From Hyaloraphidium curvatum (taxonomy: Eukaryota > Monoblepharomycota > Hyaloraphidiomycetes > Hyaloraphidiales > Hyaloraphidiaceae): DNA of 64,000 nt. The position numbers and the translations under genes were made by a program. Below are positions 10,124-21,351 of this stretch, in pieces (the stretch's first letter is position 1; each line of letters opens with the position of its first letter). Below the pieces are notes generated by a model. That model saw nothing but the letters and a program-made list of their open reading frames with translations. It was not told the DNA's origin and made no database searches. The stretch covers positions 124,001 to 188,000 of the forward strand of contig JAIVFI010000045.1 of the NCBI GenBank assembly GCA_025558095.1, in the 5' to 3' direction.

Positions 10124-10521
10124 TTCGATGTCAGGTCGGAGGAAGTTGGGCTCGCAAGCAGGCGGAGCTTGGGTGGGGAAGAAGTCGGGGCTCTGGGCGG
10201 CACTGAAGGCCCGGTCTCTCGAAGACGCGAGGTCCAGGGGCGGCAAAGCTATTTAACTCGCTGTAGGCTTGCGGAGGAAGAGCTGCCGCGGAGAGTGGAG
10301 AGGCGGTGACGCTTTTCCGTGATTCCGGGTAATCCGCGGTGGCGTCCCGGTTCCAGCCGCTCAAAAACAGCCTCAACCCCCGAGGTTTTCGAGACGGCGT
10401 GGGGCAAACTCGCTGCGAGGAAGAAAGGGGATGAAAGTCGCGGACGCATGCACCTTTCTCTGCGTTCGTCGCGGATCTTTTTCCATCCGGGCCACAGCTC
10501 CCACTACGATCTTCGAGAAGC
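10124..10521. other. Upstream region of the DHA2 transporter
   Basis: This spacer runs from the transporter start to the carrier stop, so it holds the transporter promoter and the carrier terminator. A TTAAATAG element on the minus strand lies about 125 bases upstream of the transporter start (near 10250). No gene is seen. Confidence 0.4.
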
Positions 10522-11853
10522 CTAGCTCGGGTCCTTGACCGACAGGGATTTGACGATCTCGTAGCTGAATATCAGCAGCGTGCTCGTCGGCACCGTGCTC
10601 AGCATCCTCGCCCTGACCCCCTTCATGAAGCCCGCCGCGCCGTCCTGCCTCCACAGGTCCGCCACCACGGCCAGCAGCGACCTGCCAGCGCCCGTCTGGA
10701 TGCGGGTCTTGATCGTGTCCAGGGGATTGGTCAGGAAGGCCGAGGTGAACCCCGCGGCGACGCCCGAGAGGGCGAGCACGGCCAGGTCCGCGGGCGGGCG
10801 CTTCAGCACCGAGACGGGGATGTCGTACTCGTTGTACGGCCTCGACCCGTCGTCGTCGTCGTCGTCCGCGGCCCGCGAGGCGCCCTCCTTGGCGGACGGC
10901 GTGCCGTACACGGCATAGTTCAGGTTGCGGCGGGCGACCGAGTTGGTGGCCCACCAGATGGCGCTCGAGGGCATGTAGGTGAAGAGGGAGGAGAAGAAGC
11001 CGCGGTACAGCCCGCGCGCGCCTTCGGTGGAGAGGATGTGGCGGACCACGTGGATGCCGGAGCGGTAGTGCGGGTATTGCGGCGCCGAGGAGCCCGAGGG
11101 CGACGGTCGGGGCGGGGAGGGGGTATTGGGCGCGGAATTGGGGCGCGAGGATTTGCCGAAGAGCGATTGCGACTTGTCGCGGGTCTGGATCATCAGTCTG
11201 ATGGGGAAGTTAGATCATTTGTCATGAACTGCGAACTTGGAAGGGATCAATCATCGACGCTCACCTCTGCGCGACGACGTCGATCGGAACGACGACAAAC
11301 TGCGACGTCAGCGACGCGGTGGCCCCGCCGACGAGGTTGCTGACAAAGGAAGAAGACGCCTCGTCGTAAAGGCCCGCCAACGGTGCCCCCTCAGCGACCT
11401 TGGACTTGACCAGCTCTGCGCGGCGAAAGGACGTTCCCGCCAACACCAATCAGCCTCCGCCGCCAACCCCGCCGCGCCCCACAAGTCCAAACCCACCGTA
11501 GGTCGATATGTACACCAGCTGCGCCGGCACGGCCCCAAAAATCGACACCGAGAACCCCGAGTAGAGCGCCCTCACGCCCTCCTTCCTCCCGATCTGCGCC
11601 AGCGTCGAAAACACCCGCTGAGAGGGCGACCTGCCGACCTGCATCCGCGTCTTGACCAGCTGTCGGAGGCGGGCGTAAGTGCCCGGTCCGGTCCCCGGGC
11701 GCGGGGGAAGGTACCCGCCTGGAACGGGTACACGAGCCAGCGGACGATGAAGACCGAGATGGAGCCGTAGGTGAGGAACTTCCTCTTGTCGACCTGGTCC
11801 CACTGCACGTCGATGCCCGAGGCCGACGGCGCGGCGCGCGCGGCGGCGGGCAT
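10522..11853 (-). CDS. Mitochondrial carrier, SLC25A44-like
   Basis: Four exons: 11853-11719, 11659-11497, 11415-11265 and 11197-10522. The product carries three mitochondrial-carrier repeats with Px[DE/Q]xx[KR] signatures at VYPFQLVKTRMQV, VVPIDVVAQRLMIQTR and TNPLDTIKTRIQTG, each followed by the usual glycine-rich turn (ALYSGF, GLYRGF, GFMKGV). The N-terminal IDVQWDQVDKRKFL and the layout resemble SLC25A44, the inner-membrane branched-chain amino acid carrier. Substrate assignment is by family only. The first intron appears to be GC-AG (donor CAG|GCGGGT), because every conserved residue around it is otherwise lost; the others are GT-AG. A long low-complexity insert with an Asp run sits between repeats 2 and 3. 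Confidence 0.88.
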
Positions 11854-12677
11854 CCCGTGCTGTCCGGAAGGGAGAGGGGCACACTGCTGCCGGGATGTCC
11901 GATGTGCGGTCCGAAGGAGGGACACGGGCCAGGTAGAGTCGAGACAAGATCCCTGTGACGTCCGATGCCCGGTCCCAAGGAGGGGAGGGCGAAGGCGGAG
12001 CCGGGAACTGACGTCAGCGACACGGGTCGACGGGGTGTTCCGGGGAGGGGGAGCGATGCGGAAGGCCCGGAACGAGCCTAGCGCGGAGGCCGGTGGGAAA
12101 GAAGGGGCGGGCGGTGGTCCATGGCGGCCCGCGGCGAGCCGGGGTGGTTGCCGAACCCGAGGCGAATGTGGTCGACGCGTTGGGGCGGGCCGCGCCGCGG
12201 CGCCGCCGGCGTGAACACCACGCCCTTCGGGGAAACGGGCAAAAGAGATCGGATGTCGTTATTCCGTCCTATCGTTCAAATGGATGACAAGCTGATGGAT
12301 CACAATTTCGGACGGCCAGGAGAGAGGAAGCTGTAGACGAAGCAGACTCCGACCTCGAGTTCGTGCCAGGCAGCGCCCAGGACAGCAGATCACGGGACGG
12401 AACGAAGAAGGCAGTACACTACATTCTCATTCTCATCATTCGATACACGCCAATCCCCTCCAAGCCCCCAACCCTTCGTCGCCCGCCCTTCGCGGGCCGG
12501 GTAGTGTCCTTTTCTGTTCGAACGGCCAGCGGCCAACGGTTTATAGATTATTTGGTGGTGGTCCTCGCGGCACAATGCCGCGGGCGATCGGATGCTCTTT
12601 ACACGTCCATGGGTTCAGAAGACAGAGACGGATGCGGGCGCCGCGTGCCCGAGACGCGCATGGGCGCGGAAGGCGGC
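11854..12677. other. Intergenic region upstream of the carrier
   Basis: About 820 bases separate the carrier start from the stop of the HABP4-like gene. Short frames on both strands are Arg/Gly-rich shadows with no start context, splice support or recognisable motif. Promoter and terminator sequence only, as far as I can see. Confidence 0.4.
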
Positions 12678-13329
12678 TCAAGGGGAGGAGGAGATGGTGA
12701 CCTGGAGGGCAGGGGAAGGATCAGCATGCGCGGATGCGGGAAAGGGGCCGCGGGGGACCTTCTCGGTGACGGAGCTGCGGCGCTTGGGCTCGACGTCCTT
12801 GGCGTCCTTCATCACGTCGGGGTCGGCGACGTCGGACTCCCAGGTGCCCCAGTTGAACTGGCCCGAGCCGGAGCGCTTGGTCTTGGTCGAGGCGCCGTTG
12901 CTGCGGGGTGCGTGCGCGGGCGGGGCGCATCGGAGTTCGGGGCAGCGGGTGATGGGCGGTGCGAAGTGCGGTGGGCGGCAGACGGGCGGGATGGCGGCGG
13001 TCGGCGGTGCACGGCATGCGAATAAGCGATGGCGGCGCATGCGGGCGGGGCACGGGGCGGCAGGGGAAGCGGGGCATCAGACCGGAGTTTCACGTCGGGA
13101 GGGGCGGGAAGCCCCGGCGCACCCCCCGCCCCGCGCGCCCGCGCCGCGCGCACCCGGCCGCAGCGCGGGCGCTCTGAGACGCGCGCGCGGATGTGCGCGG
13201 CGGGCGGCGGCGGCGCGCGGGGCGGCGCCACGGCGGGGCGGGCGCGGGCGGTGCGCGGGGCTCCCCGCGGGCAGGCGGCACTCACCGCGCGGTGTGGCGC
13301 TCGCCCTCGGCTTTGATGGTCTTTCCCAT
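12678..13329 (-). CDS. Small HABP4/Stm1-like RNA- or ribosome-associated protein
   Basis: Two exons, 13329-13286 and 12900-12678, give 88 residues. Exon 1 encodes MGKTIKAEGERHTAR; exon 2 continues NGASTKTKRSGSGQFNWGTW. The basic stretch followed by GSGxxNWGTW is the hallmark of the HABP4/PAI-RBP1 (SERBP1/Stm1-type) C-terminal motif found in small fungal proteins. The rest is acidic then Ser/Pro-rich and probably disordered. Stm1-type proteins bind ribosomes and RNA; a similar role here is inferred. The intron is 385 bases and extremely GC-rich, far longer than any other in this window. The junction joins phase-2 to phase-2 ends cleanly. Confidence 0.72.
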
Positions 13330-13670
13330 GCTGGCGGGCGCGCGCGGACGGCGATGCGGCGGGTGGTCGGGGTGTGTGAGTGGTGTGCTTTCGAGCGAGG
13401 ACCCGGTGCGCGTGACCTCGCTCCCCAACTGGTTGGGGAGCTCCTCGAAAGTTCTGGAGCCCCAGGGCGCGCACAAACACCCGGTTCGCGGCACCAGGCA
13501 CAGTCATCCGCATCAATAAACAACATCCACGTCCGAGCCGACCCTCCGATCATCCACCACGGCCCCCCTGCACCCCCGCAGTGCGCTATCTCGCCCAGGC
13601 TTTCGTCCCCACCCCCACCCCCGGGCCCCGCACCCCGATCGCCCAACGCCCCCCGCCGCATCACACCTCC

Positions 13671-14418
13671 TGCTCCTCGGCGCACTTCTTGAACAGCGGC
13701 ACGCACTCGGCGAACGACTCCGCGGCCTCCTTCCCGATCACGGCGCGGTACAGCGACGCCAGCGGGCCCGAGACCTCGACGCCCATCCGGAAGCCGTAGG
13801 CGCCGGCGGTGGCGTTGAGGGGGGTGAAGTTCCAGTACCAGTCCTGTCCGCAAAGTCAGATGGCGACAGACGGGGAAGGGGTCGAGGGGCCCACCATCTT
13901 CGCGCCCGTGTGCTCGCTCCGGTACACGACCCGCACCGGGCCCGGAACCGGCGGGTCCGCGGCGACAAAGGTGATGTCGAACGTCCCCCTGCCGTCACGA
14001 TTGTTGTCAGCCGTCATCCCGGACGCCGCCAGATCCGCTGTCGCCCACCGTTCCTTGAGGTGCACCTTGCCCACCCTCCCCACGACAATCGGCTGCCGGA
14101 ACAACGTCAGCACATCTTCCTCTTCCAGCCGGCACGGGAACCCACCGTCTCCACCTCGGCCCTCTCCAGCCCGACGTCCCAGCGGGGCCAGCCCTCCACG
14201 TCCTGGAGCACAGCCCAGGCCTGCTCGGGCCGCCCTTTGATCTCGGTTTCGACGGATACTTCCCACCCGCCGACCGATGCCGCCGGGATCAGCACCAGCG
14301 GCAGCAGCACCGCGAGGCCGGCGAGGGCGAGGCACCACGCGCGGGAACGGGATTTCGGGGCCGCAGGAGCGGACGACGAGGGGAGGAGGGGGGCGGAGGC
14401 GGTGTCGGGGTAGGCCAT
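13671..14418 (-). CDS. Membrane-anchored SRPBCC (START/polyketide-cyclase fold) protein
   Basis: Three exons: 14418-14147, 14092-13896 and 13843-13671, with introns of 54 and 52 bases, each having a CTGAC branch site. The product has 213 residues. A cytosolic Ser/Pro/Ala head is followed by one strong membrane helix (CLALAGLAVLLPLVLIPAA), then an SRPBCC-like domain beginning with WEVSVETEIKGRPEQAWAVL and QDVEGWPRWD, the typical first strand and helices of this ligand-binding fold, continuing through GTFDITFV and DWYWNFTPLN. The end is helical (ESFAECVPLFKKCAEEQE). Lipid or hydrophobic ligand binding at a membrane is a reasonable guess from the fold only. Confidence 0.78.
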
Positions 14419-15609
14419 GGCGGTTTCGGATGGGTTTCCGGGGGAATGGAGGGGGAATAAGGGGGTTCGGGAGGGAGATGTTGCGGGCTTCGGGATCTCG
14501 TCGATCCGCACCGCGGGCCCGGCGTCCCGGGCCAAGCTGGGCACGGGGCAGCAAAGAACATATTTAGGCGGCACGGCAAGGAACAAGACCGATTGAATTG
14601 ACGCACGTCGCTCCGGGATGGGTTCGCCACTTCGCCACGGCCGATGGAGTCGAGGCTTGACTGGATGCCGCCGGTGTCGACTCACCGGTCTCCGAACCGT
14701 CCCCCAAACCCCGAAACAAACCCCGCCAGCACCCACTGCGAGTCGTCCAGCGCAACCCTCTCGCCGGCACCGCTTCCCCACGGGACCGCCGATCTGGTCC
14801 CGCGCTGTTTCTCGGTCGCCGGGCGCTCTCCCAAGCCGGGCGCCCCGCCACTCGGACCGCCCACTTCGGAGACCGCATTTGCGCCCTCTTCCACCTCTTT
14901 TCTGCCGCCGGGAGCGGCCCGCTGCCGTTCCTAGCGCTCGGGCAGCGCCTCCGAGGGCAGGCCGCCCCGCTGTACCCCGCGGAGCAAAGACCGCACTGCT
15001 GCACGGAGACACCCCGGCAACTCGGACGGCACGAACGACCCCATCGGAGGACCGGGACGCCGTTGCGTGCTCGGACGCCTCCCCGACCCTCGCTGAGTGA
15101 CACGGAAAGCTCCGTGGGCTGGTGGGCATCGAGCGCAGGGCGACCCGAGGGCGGCCGGAGCTGTGCCTGCCAACGGCGAGTGCGCCTGCGGACCTTGAGC
15201 CTGCTAGGACAGCGCCTGCGAGGCAGCAGCGGGGTGCCACACTTTGGCTTCTCGGGACACAGCCTCATACGGGAAGCGTCCGGTGGCCTTCCCGGACGTT
15301 CCAGACTGCCTCACGAGCCCGGTTCACCCCACGTATCTGCCCTCGCTCCGCGCGCCCGAGCGAGCCGCGTGTCCGGCGGGAGGTCCCTCAGCGAGCCCCG
15401 CGCCAGTTGCAGCCGGTGAGTCCCGGTCCCGGCGGTGCGGGGCGCGGCGCGCGACGCGGTCCCCGTGCGGTGGCCGACGCCGCACGGAGGGTCCGCCCTC
15501 TCCGCGCCGCGCAGCGCCCCGCGCGGCACCGCGCCGCAGCGCATCGCCCGCGCAGACATCGCTGACCGCGCCGCCCGCCCGCAGCCCGCGCACCGCACCC
15601 GCAAACACG
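14419..15609. other. Long intergenic region, no gene seen
   Basis: Nearly 1.2 kb between two divergent genes. A TATTTA element near 14560 lies about 140 bases upstream of the SRPBCC gene on its strand. Open frames here are Arg/Pro/Ala-rich on every strand, as expected by chance at this base composition, and none shows a domain, signal peptide or splice pattern. Confidence 0.4.
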
Positions 15610-16257
15610 ATGGACGCCGACCCCGCACCGCCGCAGCGCCTCCGCCGCGCCCCTTCCTCCGCCTCGCTCGCGTCGACCGCCTCGGCCGCGACGCTGGTGT
15701 GTGCGCCCTCGGCCGAGCGCTACGCCGAGTTCCTGGACGCCTGGGAGGACACGGACGTCGTGCCCTTCTACTACGCCGCGCGGGAGGCACCCCCCGCCCC
15801 CGCGCCCCCGGCCTCCGCACCCCTCCCGATCCCGATCGGCGCCCGCCGCACCCGCTCCTCGCTCTCGGACTCGCAGCCGCAGGCCTCCTCGCCCGGCAGC
15901 GCATCGGACGGCGAGCCGCAGGGCGACAACCCCGTGCTGGCCGGCGTGCGCACCTTCTTCCGGCGCGTGTCGCGCGGGCTGCTCCAGGGAATCAGCAACT
16001 CGGCCGGCGCAGGGTACGGGTACCACTGGGCCGCCGTGTACGAGGACGGGTGGATCGCCGCGGGGCCGCCGTCGCCGCCGCGCAGGTCCGACGAGCGCGA
16101 GCGGAGGGCCGCCGAGCGCCGCGAGAGGCGCGAGGAGGAAAGGGGGAGGAGAGAGCGCGAGCGGGAGGAGAGGAGGAAGCGCAACGCCTCGAGGGAGCTT
16201 TCGGAGGACGAGGCGCGCGGCGAGCACGTCGCCGCGGTCTTTGTGCCCTGGATTTGA
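15610..16257 (+). CDS. Hypothetical protein with charged C-terminal helix
   Basis: Intronless, 215 residues from MDADPAPPQR to VAAVFVPWI. The N-terminus is Ser/Ala-rich; a better-conserved-looking core follows (YAEFLDAWEDTDVVPFYYA), then a Pro/Ser linker, a segment VRTFFRRVSRGLLQGISNS with amphipathic character, YGYHWAAVYEDGWIAAG, and an Arg/Glu helix of about 45 residues that looks like a single alpha-helix or coiled coil. No signal peptide or membrane helix. I do not recognise the family. The choice of ATG at 15610 rests on the absence of sensible sequence upstream. Confidence 0.5.
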   Translation: MDADPAPPQRLRRAPSSASLASTASAATLVCAPSAERYAEFLDAWEDTDVVPFYYAAREAPPAPAPPASAPLPIPIGARRTRSSLSDSQPQASSPGSASDGEPQGDNPVLAGVRTFFRRVSRGLLQGISNSAGAGYGYHWAAVYEDGWIAAGPPSPPRRSDERERRAAERRERREEERGRREREREERRKRNASRELSEDEARGEHVAAVFVPWI

Positions 16258-17086
16258 GCCTTCACCTGCGAGTGCGATGGGCAGCTCGATCCCCTCCTAC
16301 ACCTCCCCCACCTGGATGCGATGCGCTCCACGCGGACACCTTTCCTCCTGCCATCACATCCTTCCCCATCTTGCACCCATCACCAACCCCATCACCTCAA
16401 ACTGACACTCGCTGCGACCATTGATTACCCCGACTTTGGCCTACACATAATCCGGCACGGACCGCTGCCATATGCCGCGGATCCCGGGCATCTGACTTTG
16501 CGTATACGCGCGCCGCACCTGGCGGCTGCGCCCAGTTTCTGAACACTTTTGCGCCGCGGGAACCCCGTGGGGCGTTAGGATAGCCTGCGTGGTAGCTCTA
16601 GCACTTGGGAGGATTGGAGACCGTCGATAGCTTGCTGATCGGAGGACATGTAGCTGCTGAGAGATGCACTGATTGATTCTGAGCGAGGGGAGCCCAGGAC
16701 CGACGGATCTGTTCCGGTCTGATCCGAATGTTGGGTCGTCCAGGATCATCGGTAATTCGATGTTTCGTTGGTCCGTGCTTAGAAAGCGGGCGGCTCGGTT
16801 TGGCTTTTTCCGAAAAGTGGCCATGCAGCATCCCGCGCTGGAGACACGACGGCCGATCCCGCCTCACCACCGGCCGCACACAGAGGTGGGATCCGAGCCC
16901 CGCAGCGATCCGAGGCTCCCGCTGACCTCGTTCGCCCCTCCCACGGCCGATAAGGAGTTTCTCCGTGCGGCCGATTCCAACCCATTGGAGCGGCCCAACG
17001 TCGGAAGAACTGACGAACTTCCGGTCGTCTTTCCGCGCCTTAAACTCCCCCCAACCCGGCCTACCGGCACCGCCGCACGATCTACA
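16258..17086. other. Upstream region of EGT1
   Basis: About 830 bases with the 3' end of the charged hypothetical gene and the EGT1 promoter. A CTTAAACTCC element lies about 50 bases before the EGT1 start. An open frame continues upstream of EGT1 in the same phase but lacks family similarity and is treated as non-coding. Confidence 0.4.
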
Positions 17087-20000
17087 ATGCCGGCCGCCTC
17101 CGCCCCGGCGCCGCCGGGCACGCCGCCGATGGCGCTCGACGCCCCCGCGCACCCCGCGGTGCTCAACATCCAGGGCTGGCACTTTGGCCGGCACCACTCG
17201 CTCGCCGTCCCCTCGGCGCGCTCGCCCTCGCCTGACAAGCGCAGCGGCGCCGGGTCCCCGGGCGATTCGCCCACGCTGGGCCCGGCGTCGGACAGGGGCT
17301 CGCTCTCGGACGCGGGGACCGAGGCCGAGGTCGACAGGGAGCTCGCGAGGGCCGTGGTCGAGGGGTTCCTGGGCAAGAGGGTCGAGGTCGATGTGGCGGG
17401 CAAGAGGGTGGGTGGCCGACGACGATGCGGCTTCCTTGGGGCGTCGCACTGACCCCGCACCGCCGAGCAGCTCAACCCGCTGTCGCTCCCCACGATCCTG
17501 CTCTACGACAAGGTCGGGCTCGAGATCTTTGACGAGATCACCTACCTGGACGAGTACTACCTCACCAACGCCGAGATGGAGATCCTCAAGCAGCAGGGCG
17601 ACGAGATCATCAAGGCCGCCCTCGGCGGCGCCGGCGACGAGCACGGGGTGGCCATGGTAGAGCTGGGCTGCGGGTGCGTTGCTCGGCCTGCTTTTATGCG
17701 TCGATCCCGCTCACCTCTCGCATCCCTCCAGCTCGATGCGCAAGACGCGCTACCTCCTCGAGCACCTCGCCGCGCACCCCAACTCGTCGCGGTGCACCTA
17801 CTTTGCCGTGGACCTGGACCACGACACCCTCGCCGCCACCGTGTCGGAGATGGCCGCCGCCTTCCCGACCCTCAACTTCGTGGGCCTGAACGGGACCTAC
17901 GACGACGCGCTCGAGTTTGTGCGCTCGGGCGGGCTGGACGCCCCCGGCCTGGACGGGCTCCCCGCGCGCGCAGGAACCAGCGGGCCCGTGCGCAGGAAGC
18001 GGTGCCTCATGTGGTTCGGCTCCAGCATCGGCAACTTTGGGAGGGAGGACGCCGCGGGCTTCGTGAGGAAGTGGACGCAGGAGTGCCTCCAGCCCGGCGA
18101 CAAGTGGTTCGTCGGCATCGACAGGCGCAATGGTGGGTTCTTTTGGAATCGCTTGCATGCTCTTTCGCTGATTCGCATGTTCTTCGCAGACAAGGCCAAG
18201 ATCGAGCTCGCCTACAACGACCCCAAGCAGGTCACGGCGCGCTTCTGCCTCAACGGCCTGGTGCACGCGGACCGGCTGCTCCGCTCGCTGTGCCCGACGG
18301 AGGCCCCGATCGTCGACGTCAACGACTTTGCCTACTTTTCCCAGTACGACGCCGTCCGCGGCCGCCACGAGGCGTTCTTCCGGTGCGTCAAGAAGGGCGG
18401 CCTCCAGATCACGTTCCCCGCCAGCCTCATCAAGGAGCTCTGGAACGCCGACGCCCCCGAGGACCCGGTACGCACGCACACGAGCGACGACTTTGCCGGC
18501 GGGGACACGACCGTCAGCATCGCCGAGGGCGAGCTGGTGCACATCGAGTTCTCGTTCAAGTACTCGGAAGCCGAGGTCGCGCGGCTGCTGCACCACGCCG
18601 AGCTCGCCCCCGCGCACAAGTGGACGGACCCGCTGGACCAGTTCGACCTGCACGCCTTCTCCAAGCCGCCCGTGTTCTTCGACAAGGCGGCCACGCTTCC
18701 CGGCGGCTCCGTCCCCTCGCTGGCCGAGTGGGACGCCCTCTGGACGGCATGGGAGACGGTGACGGAGCGGATGATCCCCGCGGACAGGGTGCTCGAGAGG
18801 CCGATCGCGCTGAGGCACCCGTTCGTCTTCTACCTCGGGCACATCCCCGGGTTCCTCGACATCATGGTCGACAAGGCCATGAAGTGGGGGCTGATGGAGC
18901 CGGCCTACTACGCCGACATCTTCGAGCGCGGGATCGGTGAGCATTTCGCATTCGGAGTTTGGTGCTGGTCGCTCACGCTTCGCCTGAAGACCCCGACATG
19001 GACGATCCCACCAAGTGCCACCCGCACTCGCTCGTGCCGGACGTGTGGCCCCCGCGCCACGAAATCCTCGAGTACAAGGGACGGGTGCGCGCCCGCATCG
19101 AAGCGCTATGCGCCGCGCACGAGCGCGCCGTCGCCGAGGGCGTGGACGAGGTCGACGGCACGAGGATCCCCAAAGAGCTCGGCCGTGCCCTGTGGATGGC
19201 GTACGAGCACCAGGCCATGCACCTCGAGACCATCATCTGTGAGTTGGACGTTGCTTTCTTCGCATGCCTTTCTCCTGACGCCGGGCTTCTTCAGACATGC
19301 TGGTTCAGTCGCCCAACATCGCGGCGCCGATCGATATCGTGCCTGTTCCCATGCCCCGGCACAAGGAGCTCGTCGTCCCTTCTGAAGCGGCCATGGTCTC
19401 GCTCCCCGGCGGTACCTTCATGCGGGGCATCCCCTTCTCCGTCGATCCCGCAGGGAACCTGCTCGGCTGGGACAACGAGTCGCCCGCGCACGAGGTCACG
19501 GTGGCGCCCTTCAAGATGCAGGAACGGCCCGTCACCAACGTCGAGTACCTCGCCTTCCTCGACTCGGTCCTGCCCCAGGGCTGGCGCACGCAGAGCCCGC
19601 TGGACGAGCTCGTCCCCTCCTCCTGGCACGTCGCCGAGGACGGTTCGATCTCGGTCAAGACGGCGCTGGGCCGGCTGCCCATGCTCACTGCACAGCACTG
19701 GCCGCTCTTCGGCTCGTGCGCGCAGGGCGAGGCCTACGCGGCGTCCAAGGGCATGCGGCTCGCGACCGAGGACGAGATGGCCTTCGCGATCAAGACCGAG
19801 GGCAAACAGGCCGGCGAGGGCATGTGCGAGGCCAACGTGGGCTTCGCCCTCTGGCACCCGTCCGACGTCGTCTCAGTTGGACCCTCGGACGGCAAGCTCA
19901 AGCACGTCCTCGGGCACGGCTGGGAGTGGACGTCGACAACCTTTGCGCCCTTCGACGGCTTCGTCTCGGACGCCATGTATCCCGGCTACAGCTCCGACTT

Positions 20001-20136
20001 TTTCGACGGCAAGCACAACACCATCCTCGGCGGCAGCTGGGCCACCGTGCCCATGATCGCCGGCAGGGAATCCTTCAGGAATTGGTACCAGAAGACTTAT
20101 CCCTTCGTCTTCTGCAAGTTCAGATGCGCACTTTAG
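17087..20136 (+). CDS. EGT1: Ergothioneine biosynthesis protein Egt1 (EgtD-EgtB fusion)
   Basis: Six exons with introns 17408-17470, 17674-17731, 18133-18189, 18937-18989 and 19239-19294, giving 920 residues, close to the usual Egt1 length. Order: EgtD-like SAM-dependent histidine trimethylase (PTILLYDKVGLEIFDEITYL, DEYYLTNAEME, ELGCGSMRKTRYLL, RCLMWFGSSIGNFGREDA), then a DinB-like iron-binding domain (FYLGHIPGFLDIM; the HxxxHxE site HQAMHLE at residues 631-637), then an FGE-sulfatase-like domain (MVSLPGGTFMRGIPF, WDNESPAHEVTVAPF, GHGWEWTSTTFAPF, GGSWATVP). It makes hercynine from histidine and joins it to cysteine with oxygen; a PLP lyase, not seen here, would finish ergothioneine. The fourth intron ends in CTGAAG. 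Confidence 0.96.
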
Positions 20137-20281
20137 ATCTTGTACAGTTTGAAAAATCAATCTTCTTCGATGCTCGATCTTCGGGTCATCGTCAGTCACC
20201 CTCCTTGCTCGGAACTCCGGTCCCAAACACGAGCGCTTTCTCGCCATTTCACGCGTTCTAGAGTCGGCAATTGAGCTCTAT

Positions 20282-21194
20282 ATGGCGGCCTCTCCGCTCA
20301 GCATCATCATCACGGGATCAGCCAACGGCATCGGGCGCCATCTCGCCTATACCTTCCTCTCGTCGCCTCGACGGCACTGTGTGACTGCCCTGGACCTGGA
20401 CAGCCAATCGCTCGGCCGTCTGCGCGCGATCTTTGAGCGGCAGAATCCGAAGCTGGAGGACCTCGACTCGCGGCTCCTCGTCGTCACGTGCGACGTGGGA
20501 GACGCGAAAAGCGTCGAGGACGCGGTCAACCAACACGTTGCTGCGTTCGGGGGGGTTGACGTCGTCATCAACAACGCATCTCCTGCGCCTAAGGATTTTG
20601 GCAAACCTGTCGACGGGACCGGCATGGTTTCCGTTGAAAGCTTTGAGCGGTCGCTTCGAACGGGCTTGGTCGGACCGTTCCTTCTGTCACGCTCCGCCGC
20701 CCCGTACCTGAAGAAGTCTGCAAACAAGGGGAGGATCATCAACATTACGAGCACTAGGGCACACCAGTCGGAACCTACCGGGGAAGGATGTTAGGTCCTT
20801 CGTCGTCCTCCTCCTACGCCGTTGACGCCTCCAATTGGCAGACGCGGCTGCAAAAGGTGGCCTATATTCGCTCACCCACTCCATGGCCATGTCGCTCTCA
20901 CCTCATGTCCTCGTGAATGCGATTGCGCCCGGATGGATCGATGTGAGGCACTTGAACACCGCCGCCCTCTCCGAGTCGACGTCGAAGGACGGCATCTTCG
21001 TCGACGTGGATCCCATCCCTGAGAACGAGCACCGACAGCAACCTGTTGGCCGCGTGGGCACACCTGATGACATCGCGGCTTGTGTTGTTTTTCTTGCCGA
21101 AGAGGAAAGGGGGTTTCTGCAGGGGCAGGAGATCGTCGTCGACGGCGGGATGACGAAGAGAATGATCTACGACGAAATACCGCAGCACTTGTAG
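20282..21194 (+). CDS. Short-chain dehydrogenase/reductase (SDR)
   Basis: Two exons, 20282-20789 and 20842-21194, with a 52-base intron. The junction rebuilds the catalytic tyrosine: GEGYAAAKGGL carries the YxxxK pair. Other classical SDR marks are the NAD(P)-binding TGSANGIGRHLA near residue 11, the CDVGD strand, NNAS, the active-site NITSTRA, VNAIAPGWIDV and the C-terminal EEERGFLQGQEIVVDGGMT. The acidic residue after the second strand (ALDLDS) suggests NAD rather than NADP. Length is about 286 residues. The substrate is unknown. The final YDEIPQHL tail is short and soluble. Confidence 0.9.
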
Positions 21195-21351
21195 CGAAAC
21201 TCCCCGGCACTACAGATCCGTTTTTCAATCGCAGCAAACGCCTCTATCGTGGAGATCGACGACGAGAGTCCGGAACACGCCGGGTGACCGGGTGCCGACC
21301 GCCGCCACACGGCCTTCGTACTCCGCACATCTCGCCGCGTGTACCTGGAGA

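Noticed and set aside
10124-10246. N-terminal extension of the DHA2 transporter from a TTG at 10246
   Set aside because: No ATG supports it; the ATG at 10123 has good context and gives a normal N-terminus.
14564-15268. Open frames on both strands in the 14.4-15.6 kb spacer
   Set aside because: Low-complexity Arg/Pro/Ser sequence without start context, domain or splice evidence.
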